Translations under genes and position numbers: made by a program
The notes under the pieces: model-generated
Told to the model about the DNA's origin: nothing
What the model saw: only the letters and a program-made list of their open reading frames with translations
Databases searched by the model: none
Source: Mycobacterium sp. OAS707
Lineage (GTDB): Bacteria > Actinomycetota > Actinomycetes > Mycobacteriales > Mycobacteriaceae
Direction: 5' to 3'
Assembly (NCBI RefSeq): GCF_014873705.1
Contig: NZ_JADBDS010000003.1
Span: 248,001-312,000 of the forward strand
Length of the DNA: 64,000 bases
Part shown: positions 23,949 through 32,577 of the stretch, one piece after another
Position numbering within the stretch: the stretch's first letter is position 1
How the letters are laid out: the number at the start of each line of letters is the position of its first letter

Positions 23949-26255
23949 TCACCCGAACAACCGGGGAAGCACGCCCTCCGACGTACTGCGCAGGTCCTCC
24001 AGCGAAACCGTGAACAAGCCTTGCACTTCTATCGCGTCGCTGGCCTCGTCCACGACCCCGATGCGCGCTGCGGGCAGCCCGCGCGCCTCACACATCGCGG
24101 TGAACCTGCTCTCCTCGGTTCGGGGCACCGCGACCAGCACCCGCCCCGCGGACTCCGAGAACAGCGTGACAAAGGGATCGGCGCCCTCGGGAAGCACAAT
24201 GCGGCAACCGGTTTCGCCAGCGAGGGCCGCCTCGACGACCGCCTGCACCAGCCCGCCTTCGGACAGATCGTGCGCAGCCGAGACCATCCCGTCACGAGAC
24301 CCCGCGGCGAGCACCTCGGCGATCAACTTCTCGCGCGGCAGGTCGACGCGCGGCGGCAACCCACCGAGATGATCGGCGGTGACCTGCGCCCAGATCGACC
24401 CATCGAACTCGTCGCGGGTGTCGCCGAGCAGGATCAGCGTTTCGCCGGGTTCTGCCCCGAGGCCGGTCGGAATGCGGCGCTTGACATCGTCGATGACACC
24501 CAGCACACCGACGACCGGCGTCGGCAGGATCGGCGCGGTCCCCGTCTGGTTGTAGAAGCTGACGTTGCCGCCGGTGACCGGAATGCCAAGTGCCGCACAG
24601 CCGTCGGCGAGGCCACGGACGGCCTGACTGAACTGCCACATCACGCCGGGGTCCTCGGGCGAGCCGAAGTTGAGGCAGTTGGTCACCGCAACCGGCTTCG
24701 CACCGGTGACTGCGACGTTGCGATACGCCTCGGCCAGCGCGAGCTGAGCGCCCGTGTACGGGTCGAGCTGGGTGTAGCGCCCGGATGCGTCGGTGGACAC
24801 CGCGATGCCGCGCCCGCTCGCTTCGTCGACGCGCAGCACCCCGCCGTCGGCGTGTTCGGCGAGCACGGTGTTGCCGCGTACGTACCGGTCGTACTGCTCG
24901 GTGATGAAGGCCCGGCTGCACAGGTGCGGACTGCCAACCAGCGCAAGCAAAGTCGCCTTGAGTTCGTCGCCCGTCGACGGCCTCGGAAGCTTGGCCGACG
25001 TGTCGGCGTTCAACGCGTCCTGAGTGTCAGGACGCTGCACCGGACGCTCGTAGACCGGACCCTCGTGGGCGACGGTGCGCGGCGGCACGTCGACCACGGT
25101 CTCGCCGTGCCAGGTGATCTGCAGCCGGTCGCCGTCGGTGACCTCACCGATGACGGTGGCCAGCACCTCCCACTTGCGGCACACGGCCATGAACTTGTCG
25201 ACGTTTTCCGGCGTGACGACCGCACACATGCGTTCCTGCGACTCGCTCGACAGAATCTCGGCCGGCGTCATGTTGGCCGCCCGCAGTGGCACGGTGTCCA
25301 GCTCGATACGCATGCCGCCATCACCGGCAGACGCGAGTTCCGATGTGGCACAAGATAATCCGGCGCCGCCGAGATCCTGGATGCCGACGACCAGGTCGTT
25401 GGCGTACAGCTCGAGGCAGCATTCGATGAGCACCTTCTCCATGAAGGGATCGCCCACCTGAACGCTTGGCAGCTTCTTGCGGCCGGGCGCACCGGATTCG
25501 TCGCCGCCGAATGTCTCCGACGCCAGCACCGAAACGCCGCCGATGCCGTCGAGACCCGTGCGCGCCCCGAACAGGATGATCTTGTTACCGGTGCCCGACG
25601 CGAACGCCAGGTGCAGATCTTCCTTGCGCAGCACGCCGACGCACAGCGCGTTCACCAACGGGTTGCCGGCATACGACGCGTCGAAAACCGTCTCCCCACC
25701 GATGTTGGGCAGCCCCAGCGAGTTTCCGTAGCCGCCGATGCCCCGCACCACACCGTCGACGACCCGGCGGGTGTCAGGCGCGTCGGCGGCGCCGAAGCGC
25801 AGTTGGTCCATGACTGCGACCGGGCGCGCGCCCATGGCCATGATGTCGCGGACGATGCCGCCGACACCGGTGGCCGCGCCCTGATACGGCTCGATGTAGG
25901 ACGGGTGGTTGTGCGACTCCACCTTGAAGGTGGCCGCCCAGCCGTCGCCGATGTCGACGACGCCCGCGTTCTCGCCGATGCCTGCGAGCATTGCCTCGCG
26001 CATCTTTTCGGTGGTGGTCTCACCGAAGTAACGCAGATGCACCTTGGAGGATTTGTAGGAGCAGTGCTCGCTCCACATCACCGAGTACATGGCCAGCTCG
26101 GCGTCGGTGGGCCGACGGCCGAGGATCTCACGTATCCGCTGGTACTCGTCATCCTTCAGGCCGAGTTCGCGAAACGGCTGAGGTTGCTCGGGAGTGGCGG
26201 TGGCGTGGTCGACGGTGTCAGCGATATTCAGGCCGTGGGTTAGCTCCGACGTCAC
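23949..26255 (-). CDS. purL: Phosphoribosylformylglycinamidine synthase II PurL (small type)
   Basis: Fourth step of purine synthesis: FGAR plus glutamine-derived ammonia to FGAM, in complex with PurQ and PurS. 768 residues, the size of the small PurL used with separate PurS and PurQ. Visible: AELAMYSVMWSEHCSYKSSKVHL with the catalytic His, GDGWAATFKVESHNHPSYIEPYQGAATGVGGIVRD (ATP site), QDLGGAG and a C-terminal AHDLSEGGL. The GTG at 26255 is leaderless with -10 TAGACT 6 nt upstream. First gene of an operon with the membrane hydrolase, CPBP protease and SDR. Confidence 0.97.
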   Translation of the reverse strand: MTSELTHGLNIADTVDHATATPEQPQPFRELGLKDDEYQRIREILGRRPTDAELAMYSVMWSEHCSYKSSKVHLRYFGETTTEKMREAMLAGIGENAGVVDIGDGWAATFKVESHNHPSYIEPYQGAATGVGGIVRDIMAMGARPVAVMDQLRFGAADAPDTRRVVDGVVRGIGGYGNSLGLPNIGGETVFDASYAGNPLVNALCVGVLRKEDLHLAFASGTGNKIILFGARTGLDGIGGVSVLASETFGGDESGAPGRKKLPSVQVGDPFMEKVLIECCLELYANDLVVGIQDLGGAGLSCATSELASAGDGGMRIELDTVPLRAANMTPAEILSSESQERMCAVVTPENVDKFMAVCRKWEVLATVIGEVTDGDRLQITWHGETVVDVPPRTVAHEGPVYERPVQRPDTQDALNADTSAKLPRPSTGDELKATLLALVGSPHLCSRAFITEQYDRYVRGNTVLAEHADGGVLRVDEASGRGIAVSTDASGRYTQLDPYTGAQLALAEAYRNVAVTGAKPVAVTNCLNFGSPEDPGVMWQFSQAVRGLADGCAALGIPVTGGNVSFYNQTGTAPILPTPVVGVLGVIDDVKRRIPTGLGAEPGETLILLGDTRDEFDGSIWAQVTADHLGGLPPRVDLPREKLIAEVLAAGSRDGMVSAAHDLSEGGLVQAVVEAALAGETGCRIVLPEGADPFVTLFSESAGRVLVAVPRTEESRFTAMCEARGLPAARIGVVDEASDAIEVQGLFTVSLEDLRSTSEGVLPRLFG

Positions 26256-26261
26256 CCGGCC

Positions 26262-26271
26262 AGTCTAGTTT
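26262..26271. promoter_or_regulatory. Bidirectional promoter with overlapping -10 boxes (purL / TPP enzyme)
   Basis: Plus strand TAGTTT (26266-26271) serves the TPP enzyme (ATG 26282). Minus strand TAGACT (26267-26262) is 6 nt from the purL GTG. The two hexamers share the central TA, so one open complex position can fire in either direction. Confidence 0.6.
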
Positions 26272-26281
26272 GGCACCGATC

Positions 26282-28114
26282 ATGGCGGGTATCGCGACGC
26301 GTATGGGCCAAACCGTCGCCGACTACATCTTGTCCCGTCTACGCGAATGGCACGTCGGCCAGGTCTTCGGCTATCCCGGCGACGGGATCAACGGGCTGAT
26401 CGCCGCGTTCGGCAAGGCCGACAACAACCCGCGGTTCATCCAGTCGCGCCACGAGGAGATGTCGGCGTTTCAGGCCACCGGCTACGCGAAATTCTCCGGC
26501 GAGGTCGGCGTGTGCATGGCGACGTCGGGGCCTGGCGCGATTCACCTGCTCAACGGGCTCTACGACGCCAAACTCGACCACACCCCGGTCGTGGCGATCG
26601 TCGGGCAGACGGCACGCAGCGCAATGGGCGGCAGTTACCAGCAAGAGGTCGATCTGCAGACCCTGTTCAAGGACGTGGCCAGCGACTACCTGGTCGAGGT
26701 CAACGTCGCCAGCCAGCTGCCCAATGCTCTCGATCGCGCGTTCCGGACCGCGCAAGCGCGGCGTGCGCCGACGGCGATCGTGATCCCGTCGGATCTGCAG
26801 GAGGAGGCCTACGAGCCACCGGCGCACGCATTCAAACAGGTGCCGTCGAGCGCGCCACACGACGTCGAACCGGTGCTGACCGCCAATCCCGATGCGATCT
26901 CACTGGCCGCCGACATTCTGAACAGCGGATCGCGCGTCGCGATTCTGGTGGGTCAGGGTGCCCGGGGTGCCGCGGCCGAGATCCACGAGGTGGCCGAACG
27001 CACCGGCGCCGGTGTGGCGAAGGCGCTGCTCGGCAAGGACGTGCTCTCCGACGACCTTCCGTATGTCACGGGGTCGATCGGCCTGCTGGGCACCAGGGCC
27101 AGCTATGAGTTGATGCGGGACTGCGACACGTTGCTGATCGTGGGGTCCAACTTCCCGTACAGCCAGTTCCTGCCCGAGTACGACAAGGCCCGCGCGGTGC
27201 AGATCGACATCGACGGCGCCAACATCGGCATGCGCTATCCCACCGAGGTCAACATCGTTGCGGACGCCAAAACCGCTCTGGTGCAACTGCTTCCGTTGCT
27301 GACCCGCAAGACAGAGCGCTCGTGGCGGGACACCGTCGAGGCCAACGTCGCGCAATGGTGGCAGACGGTGGAACGGCAGGCCATGCTGTCGGCCGATCCG
27401 GTGAACCCGATGCGGGTCGTGTGGGAACTATCCAGCCGGCTGCCCGCTAACGCGATCGTCGTCGGTGACTCGGGGTCGTCGACCAACTGGTACGCGCGCT
27501 GTCTGCGGTTCGGCCCGGACATGCGCGGGTCGCTGTCGGGGACGCTGGCGACCATGGGCCCGGCGGTGCCCTATGCGATCGGCGCCAAATACGCACACCC
27601 GGACCGGCCGGTGATCGCTTTGGCAGGCGACGGCGCGATGCAGATGAACGGCCTGGCCGAACTGCTCACCATCCGCAGGTACTGGCGGCAGTGGTCGGAT
27701 CCGCGACTGGTGGTGTGCGTGTTCCACAACAACGACCTCTCCCACGTCACCTGGGAACTGCGCGCGATGGGCGGCGCGCCGAAGTTCGACGAGTCGCAGG
27801 CACTGCCCGACGTGTCCTACGCCGAGGTGGCCCGCACGATGGGGCTCAAGGCGATCGCCGTCGACGATCCCGACGCGGTTGGGTCGGCATGGGATCAGGC
27901 GCTGGCGACCAACGAACCCATCGTGCTCGACATGCGGACCGATCCCGAGGTGCCCCCGATCCCGCCACACACCACCTACGACGAGATGAAGTCGATGACC
28001 GAGGCCCTCCTCAAGGGCGATCCGAACGGCTGGCATGTGGTCGGAGAAATTGCGAAAAACAAAGCGGCGGAACTCCTTACGCGCGCAGGTTTGTCGCCCA
28101 AAAGCGGCGCGTAG
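26282..28114 (+). CDS. Thiamine-pyrophosphate enzyme, pyruvate oxidase/dehydrogenase (PoxB) type
   Basis: 610 residues in the three-domain layout of acetohydroxyacid synthase/pyruvate oxidase. The N-terminal PYR domain has the catalytic Glu in SRHEEMSAFQATGYAKF and CMATSGPGAIHLLNGLYDA. The middle domain is nucleotide-binding-like. The C-terminal PP domain has the TPP-Mg motif GDGAMQMNGLAELLTI...FHNNDLSHVT. HVGQVFGYPGDGINGL fits pyruvate:quinone oxidoreductase-like proteins more than IlvB. An ATG at 26303 is an alternative start. It is divergent from purL with a shared promoter. Product specificity cannot be set from sequence. Confidence 0.82.
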   Translation: MAGIATRMGQTVADYILSRLREWHVGQVFGYPGDGINGLIAAFGKADNNPRFIQSRHEEMSAFQATGYAKFSGEVGVCMATSGPGAIHLLNGLYDAKLDHTPVVAIVGQTARSAMGGSYQQEVDLQTLFKDVASDYLVEVNVASQLPNALDRAFRTAQARRAPTAIVIPSDLQEEAYEPPAHAFKQVPSSAPHDVEPVLTANPDAISLAADILNSGSRVAILVGQGARGAAAEIHEVAERTGAGVAKALLGKDVLSDDLPYVTGSIGLLGTRASYELMRDCDTLLIVGSNFPYSQFLPEYDKARAVQIDIDGANIGMRYPTEVNIVADAKTALVQLLPLLTRKTERSWRDTVEANVAQWWQTVERQAMLSADPVNPMRVVWELSSRLPANAIVVGDSGSSTNWYARCLRFGPDMRGSLSGTLATMGPAVPYAIGAKYAHPDRPVIALAGDGAMQMNGLAELLTIRRYWRQWSDPRLVVCVFHNNDLSHVTWELRAMGGAPKFDESQALPDVSYAEVARTMGLKAIAVDDPDAVGSAWDQALATNEPIVLDMRTDPEVPPIPPHTTYDEMKSMTEALLKGDPNGWHVVGEIAKNKAAELLTRAGLSPKSGA

Positions 28115-28116
28115 GC

Positions 28117-28344
28117 GCTCGAGCGCTGCGGCTCGAGACCTACGTCAGCGACGCCCCGGGTTTGCGCTCGGCAAACGGCGGGTACGTGCTACTCGTGCCC
28201 GCCGCCGGCGAACCTTGCAGCGTCACTGACTTCAGCGACAGGAACTACAACGTCCTGTGGTACGCCGAGCAGTGCCTCCTTCGATTGCAGAACCACCTCG
28301 CCGCCGCGGAATTAGACGATCACCAGGTCAGCCCTCGTCGGTGA
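28117..28344 (+). pseudogene. Coding-like fragment after the TPP enzyme
   Basis: An open frame without a normal start: GLRSANGGYVLLVPAAGEP then CSVTDFSDRNYNVLWYAEQ then CLLRLQNHLAAAELDDHQ, ending at 28344. It has GC-rich third positions and looks like a protein, but the only in-frame starts are a TTG at 28162 or internal GTGs, and no ribosome site is evident. It overlaps the convergent VOC gene by 17 bp. It may be the remnant of a truncated gene or a small ORF. No family recognised. Confidence 0.3.
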
Positions 28345-28675
28345 CGCAGAAGGCGTTGCCCTCCGGGTCGGTGAGCACCACCCAGGCGACAGGGCCCATG
28401 CTGTGCCGCCCATTTTCGGTGGCACCGAGATCTACGAGCCGCTTCACCTCGGCGTCGACGTCGGCGGCGGAGAAATCGAGGTGGATCTTGTTCTTCCCCG
28501 GTGTCGGGTCGGCGACCTTCTGGAACAGCAGCTTGGGGCCCGGCTGCCGTTCGACGGCGACGTATTCGCCAGGGACATAAGGGGTTAGCTGCCCGCCCGC
28601 GGCTTGTGCCCACCACTGCGCGGCCTTGTCGGGGTCGGTTGTGTCGAAGGTGATCGATTCCACATTGAGCGCCAT
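28328..28675 (-). CDS. VOC-superfamily (glyoxalase-like) protein (Rv0801 type)
   Basis: A 115-residue vicinal-oxygen-chelate fold protein with paired beta-alpha-beta-beta-beta modules: VESITFDTTDPDKAAQWWAQAAGG in the first, and KIHLDFSAADVDAEVKRLVDLGA with VVLTDPEGNAFCVTDE in the second. His and Glu positions of metal-dependent glyoxalases are only partly kept, so it may be a binding or resistance-type protein. It is leaderless, with -10 TAGGGT 7 nt before the ATG. It lies between the TPP enzyme and the aminopeptidase gene. Confidence 0.85.
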   Translation of the reverse strand: MALNVESITFDTTDPDKAAQWWAQAAGGQLTPYVPGEYVAVERQPGPKLLFQKVADPTPGKNKIHLDFSAADVDAEVKRLVDLGATENGRHSMGPVAWVVLTDPEGNAFCVTDEG

Positions 28676-28682
28676 GGCGCCG

Positions 28683-28688
28683 ACCCTA
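28683..28688 (-). promoter_or_regulatory. -10 box of the VOC gene
   Basis: TAGGGT on the minus strand, 7 nt before the ATG at 28675; leaderless. Confidence 0.55.
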
Positions 28689-28690
28689 GA

Positions 28691-29947
28691 TCACAGGGGT
28701 GACAAAAAAGCCTGAAGCGCGGCGGAGTAGGCGGCGACATCGGCGGCACCCATCACCTCGCGCGCGGAATGCATGGCGAGTTGCGGGGCACCGACGTCGA
28801 CGGTGGGGATGCCGGTGCGCGCGGAGGTCATCGGACCGATGGTGGAGCCACATGGCAGGTCGGCGCGATGCTCGTAGCGCTGCAGCGGGACCCCCGCTTG
28901 AGCGCATGCCAGCGCGAAGGCGGCCGCGGTGCGCCCGTCGGTGGCGTACCGCAGATTGGGCTGCACCTTGAGCACCGGGCCCGCGTTGACCTCGATGAGG
29001 TGGCCCGGTTCGTGCCGCTCGGGGTAATTCGGATGGGTGGCATGCGCCATGTCGCCCGATGCCACCATCGAGCGCGACGCCCGTCGCAGGAAATCCTCCC
29101 GGCTGCCGCGCGCCGCCAGCGTGATCCGCTCCAGAACCGTCGGCAGCAAGTCGGACTGCGCGCCGTGGTCGGACTGCGAGCCGACCTCCTCGTGATCGAA
29201 GAGGGCGAGTACCGGAACGTGATCGGTGGGTTCGACGGCCAGCAGCGCTTCGAGGCCGGCGTAGCAGGTGGCTTGGTTATCCAACCGGGGTGCGCTCACA
29301 AGCTCTTGGTCGACGCCGGCCAGCCGTGAGGGCGTCAGGTCGTGGGTCATCAGGTCGTAGCCGAGCACGTCGGCCTCCGCGACGCCCGCATGCTCGGCGA
29401 CATAGCGCAGAAATGACCGGCTGCCGCTGCCGACGCCCCACACCGCGTTGACGTGCCGCTGCGGGTCAAGGGCCACCGCCTTGCGATCGTCGGCCAGATG
29501 GATGGCCAACTGCGGCACCCGCAGGATCGGCTCATCGATGCGGACCGGCCAATGGTCGACGGTGTTGCCGACACGCAGTGAGAGTCGGCCGCTGACGCCG
29601 AGGTCGCGGTCGAGCCACGAGTTCAGCCACGCCCCGCCGTATGGCTGCAGCGCCACAACCTGCCAGCCGGAGACGAAGCGGTCGGGGTGTTGCTTGACCC
29701 GCAGGTTGGGGCTGTCGGTATGCGCGCCGACCACGCGGAACGGTGTGTTCGGGTCGGTGCCGGCGATCCACGCGACCAGCGAGCCGGCGCGCACGGTGAA
29801 GAAGCGGCCCGAGGCGGGCCAGGCGTCGGCCTCGGACAGCTCCGTAAACCCTGCGTCGACGAGGCGCTGCGCCACCGTCGCGCAGACGTGGAACGGCGAC
29901 GGTGAGGCGTCGATGAACTCGCACAGCCCCTGTGCACTTGCGGACAT
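28691..29947 (-). CDS. pepC: M18-family aspartyl/aminopeptidase PepC
   Basis: 418 residues, the usual length for the M18 family of dinuclear zinc aminopeptidases that remove N-terminal acidic residues. Metal-site segments: FRVVGAHTDSPNLRVK (His/Asp), VLALFDHEEVGSQSDHGAQS (catalytic Glu pair), and DMAHATHPNYPERHE with the C-terminal GSTIGPMTSARTGIPTVDVG. Cytosolic. It starts at an ATG at 29947, divergent from the DyP-encapsulin operon (43 bp between starts). The M. tuberculosis orthologue is, from memory, named pepC. Confidence 0.93.
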   Translation of the reverse strand: MSASAQGLCEFIDASPSPFHVCATVAQRLVDAGFTELSEADAWPASGRFFTVRAGSLVAWIAGTDPNTPFRVVGAHTDSPNLRVKQHPDRFVSGWQVVALQPYGGAWLNSWLDRDLGVSGRLSLRVGNTVDHWPVRIDEPILRVPQLAIHLADDRKAVALDPQRHVNAVWGVGSGSRSFLRYVAEHAGVAEADVLGYDLMTHDLTPSRLAGVDQELVSAPRLDNQATCYAGLEALLAVEPTDHVPVLALFDHEEVGSQSDHGAQSDLLPTVLERITLAARGSREDFLRRASRSMVASGDMAHATHPNYPERHEPGHLIEVNAGPVLKVQPNLRYATDGRTAAAFALACAQAGVPLQRYEHRADLPCGSTIGPMTSARTGIPTVDVGAPQLAMHSAREVMGAADVAAYSAALQAFLSPL

Positions 29948-29978
29948 GGTTAACCATCATTGCCGACGATCTTGACGA

Positions 29979-29984
29979 TAAGGT
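29979..29984 (+). promoter_or_regulatory. -10 box of the DyP-encapsulin operon
   Basis: TAAGGT (TANNNT), 6 nt before the GTG at 29991; leaderless. Confidence 0.6.
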
Positions 29985-29990
29985 CGAACG

Positions 29991-31022
29991 GTGCCCGACC
30001 CACTGCCGCAACCGGTAACGGCGCCGTTGACACCTGCAGCCATCTTCTTGGTGGTCACCATCAATGAAGAGGAGGGGGCGGTCCAAGAAGTCCACGACGC
30101 GCTGCCCGACATCGCTGGACTGGTCCGCGCCGTCGGCTTCCGTGACCCGGACAAGAGGTTGTCGGTGGTCACGTCGATCGGATCGGATGCCTGGGATCGG
30201 CTGTTCTCCGGCCCGCGTCCCGCTGAGCTGACGCCGTTCATCGAGCTGACCGGGGGCCGCCACGAAGCGCCTGCGACGCCAGGGGATCTGCTGTTCCACA
30301 TCAAGGCCATGTCGATGGACATGTGCTTTGAGCTGGCCGGCCGCATCGTCAAGGCGCTGGGACCGGTCACGGTCGTCGACGAGACGCACGGCTTCCGGTT
30401 TTTCGACAACAGGGATCTGCTCGGTTTCGTCGACGGGACCGAGAACCCGGACGGCCCACTTGCGGTGTCCGCCACCGAGATCGGCGACGAGGATCCCGAT
30501 TTTGCAGGCGGCTGCTATGTGCACGTGCAGAAATACCTGCACGACATGTCGGCGTGGGATGCGCTGTCGGTCACGGAGCAGGAGTTGGTGATCGGGCGGA
30601 GCAAGCTCGAGGACATCGAGATGGATGACGATGTCAAGCCGGCGAATTCGCATATTGCGCTGAATGTCATCGAGGACGAAGACGGCAACGAGCTGAAGAT
30701 CGTCCGGCACAACATGCCGTTCGGGGAGATCGGCAAGGGCGAGTACGGCACGTACTTCATCGGCTACTCGCGCACCGCCGCGGTCACCGAGCAGATGCTG
30801 CGCAACATGTTCGTCGGCGACCCGCCGGGCAACACGGACCACATCCTGGAGTTCTCGACCGCGATCACCGGTGGCAAGTTCTTCACACCGATCGTCGACT
30901 TTCTCAATGACCCTCCACCGCTTCCGAATTCGGAGCCCGAAGAAGAGCAGCCCGAAGTCACCGTCGCGCCCGTCAGGAACGGCTCGCTGGGTATCGGCAG
31001 CCTGAAAGGAACCCGCCAATGA
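29991..31022 (+). CDS. Dye-decolorizing peroxidase (encapsulin cargo)
   Basis: A 343-residue haem DyP-type peroxidase. The signature GFVDGTENP (catalytic Asp D148) and the distal and proximal regions (SHIALNVIEDEDGNELKIVRHNMPFG, with proximal His and distal Arg) are intact. The C-terminal extension is acidic and ends SLGIGSLKGTRQ, which matches the encapsulin cargo-loading peptide (consensus near SLGIGSLK). It oxidises substrates with H2O2 inside the encapsulin shell. GTG start, leaderless. Its stop overlaps the encapsulin start (ATGA). Confidence 0.95.
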   Translation: MPDPLPQPVTAPLTPAAIFLVVTINEEEGAVQEVHDALPDIAGLVRAVGFRDPDKRLSVVTSIGSDAWDRLFSGPRPAELTPFIELTGGRHEAPATPGDLLFHIKAMSMDMCFELAGRIVKALGPVTVVDETHGFRFFDNRDLLGFVDGTENPDGPLAVSATEIGDEDPDFAGGCYVHVQKYLHDMSAWDALSVTEQELVIGRSKLEDIEMDDDVKPANSHIALNVIEDEDGNELKIVRHNMPFGEIGKGEYGTYFIGYSRTAAVTEQMLRNMFVGDPPGNTDHILEFSTAITGGKFFTPIVDFLNDPPPLPNSEPEEEQPEVTVAPVRNGSLGIGSLKGTRQ

Positions 31023-31816
31023 ACAACCTGTATCGCGATCTGGCTCCGATCACCGAAGGCGCATGGGCGCAGATCGAAGAGGAAGCGACGCGAACGTTCA
31101 AGCGGCACATCGCGGGACGGCGTGTGGTCGACGTCAGCGAACCGGGCGGCCCAGTGACCGCGGCGATCAGCACGGGTCATCTCAGTGATGTCGCGGCGCC
31201 TGGCGATGGCGTGGTGGCGCATCTGCGCGACAGCAAGCCGCTGGTGCGGTTGCGGGTGCCGTTCACGGTGTCGCGCAACGCAATTGACGATGTCGAACGC
31301 GGTGCGCAGGATTCGGATTGGGATCCGGTGAAGGACGCGGCGAAGAAGCTGGCTTTCGTGGAGGACCGCGCGATCTTCGAGGGGTATGAGGCCGCGTCCA
31401 TCGAGGGCATTCGGGCGTGCAGCTCGAACCCGGCGCTGGCCCTGCCGCAGGATGCACGCGAGATCCCTGACGTGATTGCCCAAGCGTTGTCGGAGCTGCG
31501 GCTCGCGGGTGTCGACGGGCCCTATTGCGTGCTGCTGTCGGCCGATGTCTACACCAAGGTCAGCGAGACGACCGAACACGGCTATCCGATCCGCGAGCAC
31601 CTCAACCGTCTCGTCGACGGCGACATCATCTGGGCCCCCGCGATCGACGGTGCGTTCGTGTTGTCAACGCGCGGCGGCGATTTCGACCTGCAGCTGGGCA
31701 CCGACGTGTCGATCGGTTACCTGTCGCACGACGCCGACAATGTCGAGCTGTATCTCGAGGAGACGCTGACGTTCCTCTGCTACACGGCCGAAGCCTCAGT
31801 CGCCTTGACTCCCTAG
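31019..31816 (+). CDS. Encapsulin shell protein (Cfp29 type)
   Basis: A 265-residue HK97-fold family 1 encapsulin that assembles into a T=1 nanocompartment around DyP. Family-typical segments: MNNLYRDLAPITEGAWAQIE, RHIAGRRVVDV, VSRNAIDDVERGAQDSDWDPVKDAAKKLA and GYLSHDADNVELYLEETLTFL at the C-terminus. Coupled to the DyP gene by a 4-bp overlap. In M. tuberculosis it was first named as the culture-filtrate antigen CFP29. The compartment probably protects against oxidative stress. It is followed by a palindromic repeat at the boundary of the accessory island. Confidence 0.96.
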   Translation: MNNLYRDLAPITEGAWAQIEEEATRTFKRHIAGRRVVDVSEPGGPVTAAISTGHLSDVAAPGDGVVAHLRDSKPLVRLRVPFTVSRNAIDDVERGAQDSDWDPVKDAAKKLAFVEDRAIFEGYEAASIEGIRACSSNPALALPQDAREIPDVIAQALSELRLAGVDGPYCVLLSADVYTKVSETTEHGYPIREHLNRLVDGDIIWAPAIDGAFVLSTRGGDFDLQLGTDVSIGYLSHDADNVELYLEETLTFLCYTAEASVALTP

Positions 31817-31825
31817 CCCCAACTA

Positions 31826-31891
31826 CGCCGAGCGTGCGTGTCTGCACGCCGACACGCCGTAATTTGCGTACATTTCGCGCACGCTCGCGGC
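31826..31891. repeat. Dispersed palindromic intergenic repeat, copy A
   Basis: The outer inverted repeat is GAGCGTGCG (31830-31838) / CGCACGCTC (31878-31886). An inner GTGTC/GACAC stem flanks TGCACGCC. It lies between two convergent gene ends, so it may act as a bidirectional terminator. A second copy in inverted orientation is at 37127-37187. Confidence 0.7.
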
Positions 31892-31897
31892 GCTCGA

Positions 31898-32494
31898 TTA
31901 CCCGATCCGTGGATCGGTTACCTCGTCGACGAGCTCATTCGCTTCCAGATCGAGCCGTTGCGGACGAGCTAGGTGTGCGGCGTCCGTCGTCACCTTCATG
32001 ATGAGATCTGCCGGGTTCAAGCCGAGGCCCGTCAGCCCGTGCATCGCCGTCTGGACGGCTTCGTCTTCAGGGATGTCACGGCCGCCGGCATAAACCTTGG
32101 TGGTGTGGACGTATGCGGTGGTTCCGTTCGACGGGCGATGAAAGGAGACCATCCGCACACTGGTGGCCGTTTGGGGTGGCCCGCTGAATGAGCCCGTGGT
32201 GTCGAACTGGTTGACGACGGCGGCCGCCGCACCGTTGTCGGAGATCAACTGGAAGTGCATCTCGGTCACGTCCGCCGCGACGAAGGAAGGTCCGTTCACC
32301 ACGGTCGCCGCTCCGTTGACGACGACGTTCTGAAAGAGCGCATAACTGCGGAACATTGGATGTGGCGGAAGATTGGAGTTGAACTCCAGATGCAGCGCCA
32401 GCGTTGACTGGGCGACGACTGTGTGCGGTGCGTGGGAGTAGTGAACCGTGGCGGTGCAACCCCAGGTATGCACGTGGTCTGTCAAGACGATCAT
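31898..32494 (-). CDS. Unknown protein, last gene of the island operon
   Basis: 198 residues from an ATG at 32494, which has AAGGGG 9 nt upstream; an ATG at 32542 in the same frame lacks a ribosome site. No signal peptide or membrane helix. The sequence is rich in beta-prone stretches (VVAQSTLALHLEFN, NVVVNGAATVVNGPSFVAADV, SVRMVSFHRP) and His, ending in an acidic tail. I do not recognise a family. It is the distal gene of the EspC-like/WxG operon, 83 bp behind a membrane protein, and so may be an accessory factor of that system. GC looks lower than in the flanking purine genes. Confidence 0.65.
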   Translation of the reverse strand: MIVLTDHVHTWGCTATVHYSHAPHTVVAQSTLALHLEFNSNLPPHPMFRSYALFQNVVVNGAATVVNGPSFVAADVTEMHFQLISDNGAAAAVVNQFDTTGSFSGPPQTATSVRMVSFHRPSNGTTAYVHTTKVYAGGRDIPEDEAVQTAMHGLTGLGLNPADLIMKVTTDAAHLARPQRLDLEANELVDEVTDPRIG

Positions 32495-32577
32495 CGACCG
32501 TGCCCCTTCTGCAGCGTGCACCAATTGTGACAGGCGGATCATGCGGGGAATGCGAAATTGCTCTCAGTTCAGATGGC

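Noticed and set aside
25991..26281. Upstream extension of the TPP enzyme frame
   Set aside because: This part lies antisense within purL and is not like any TPP enzyme N-terminus; the start at 26282 follows the promoter.
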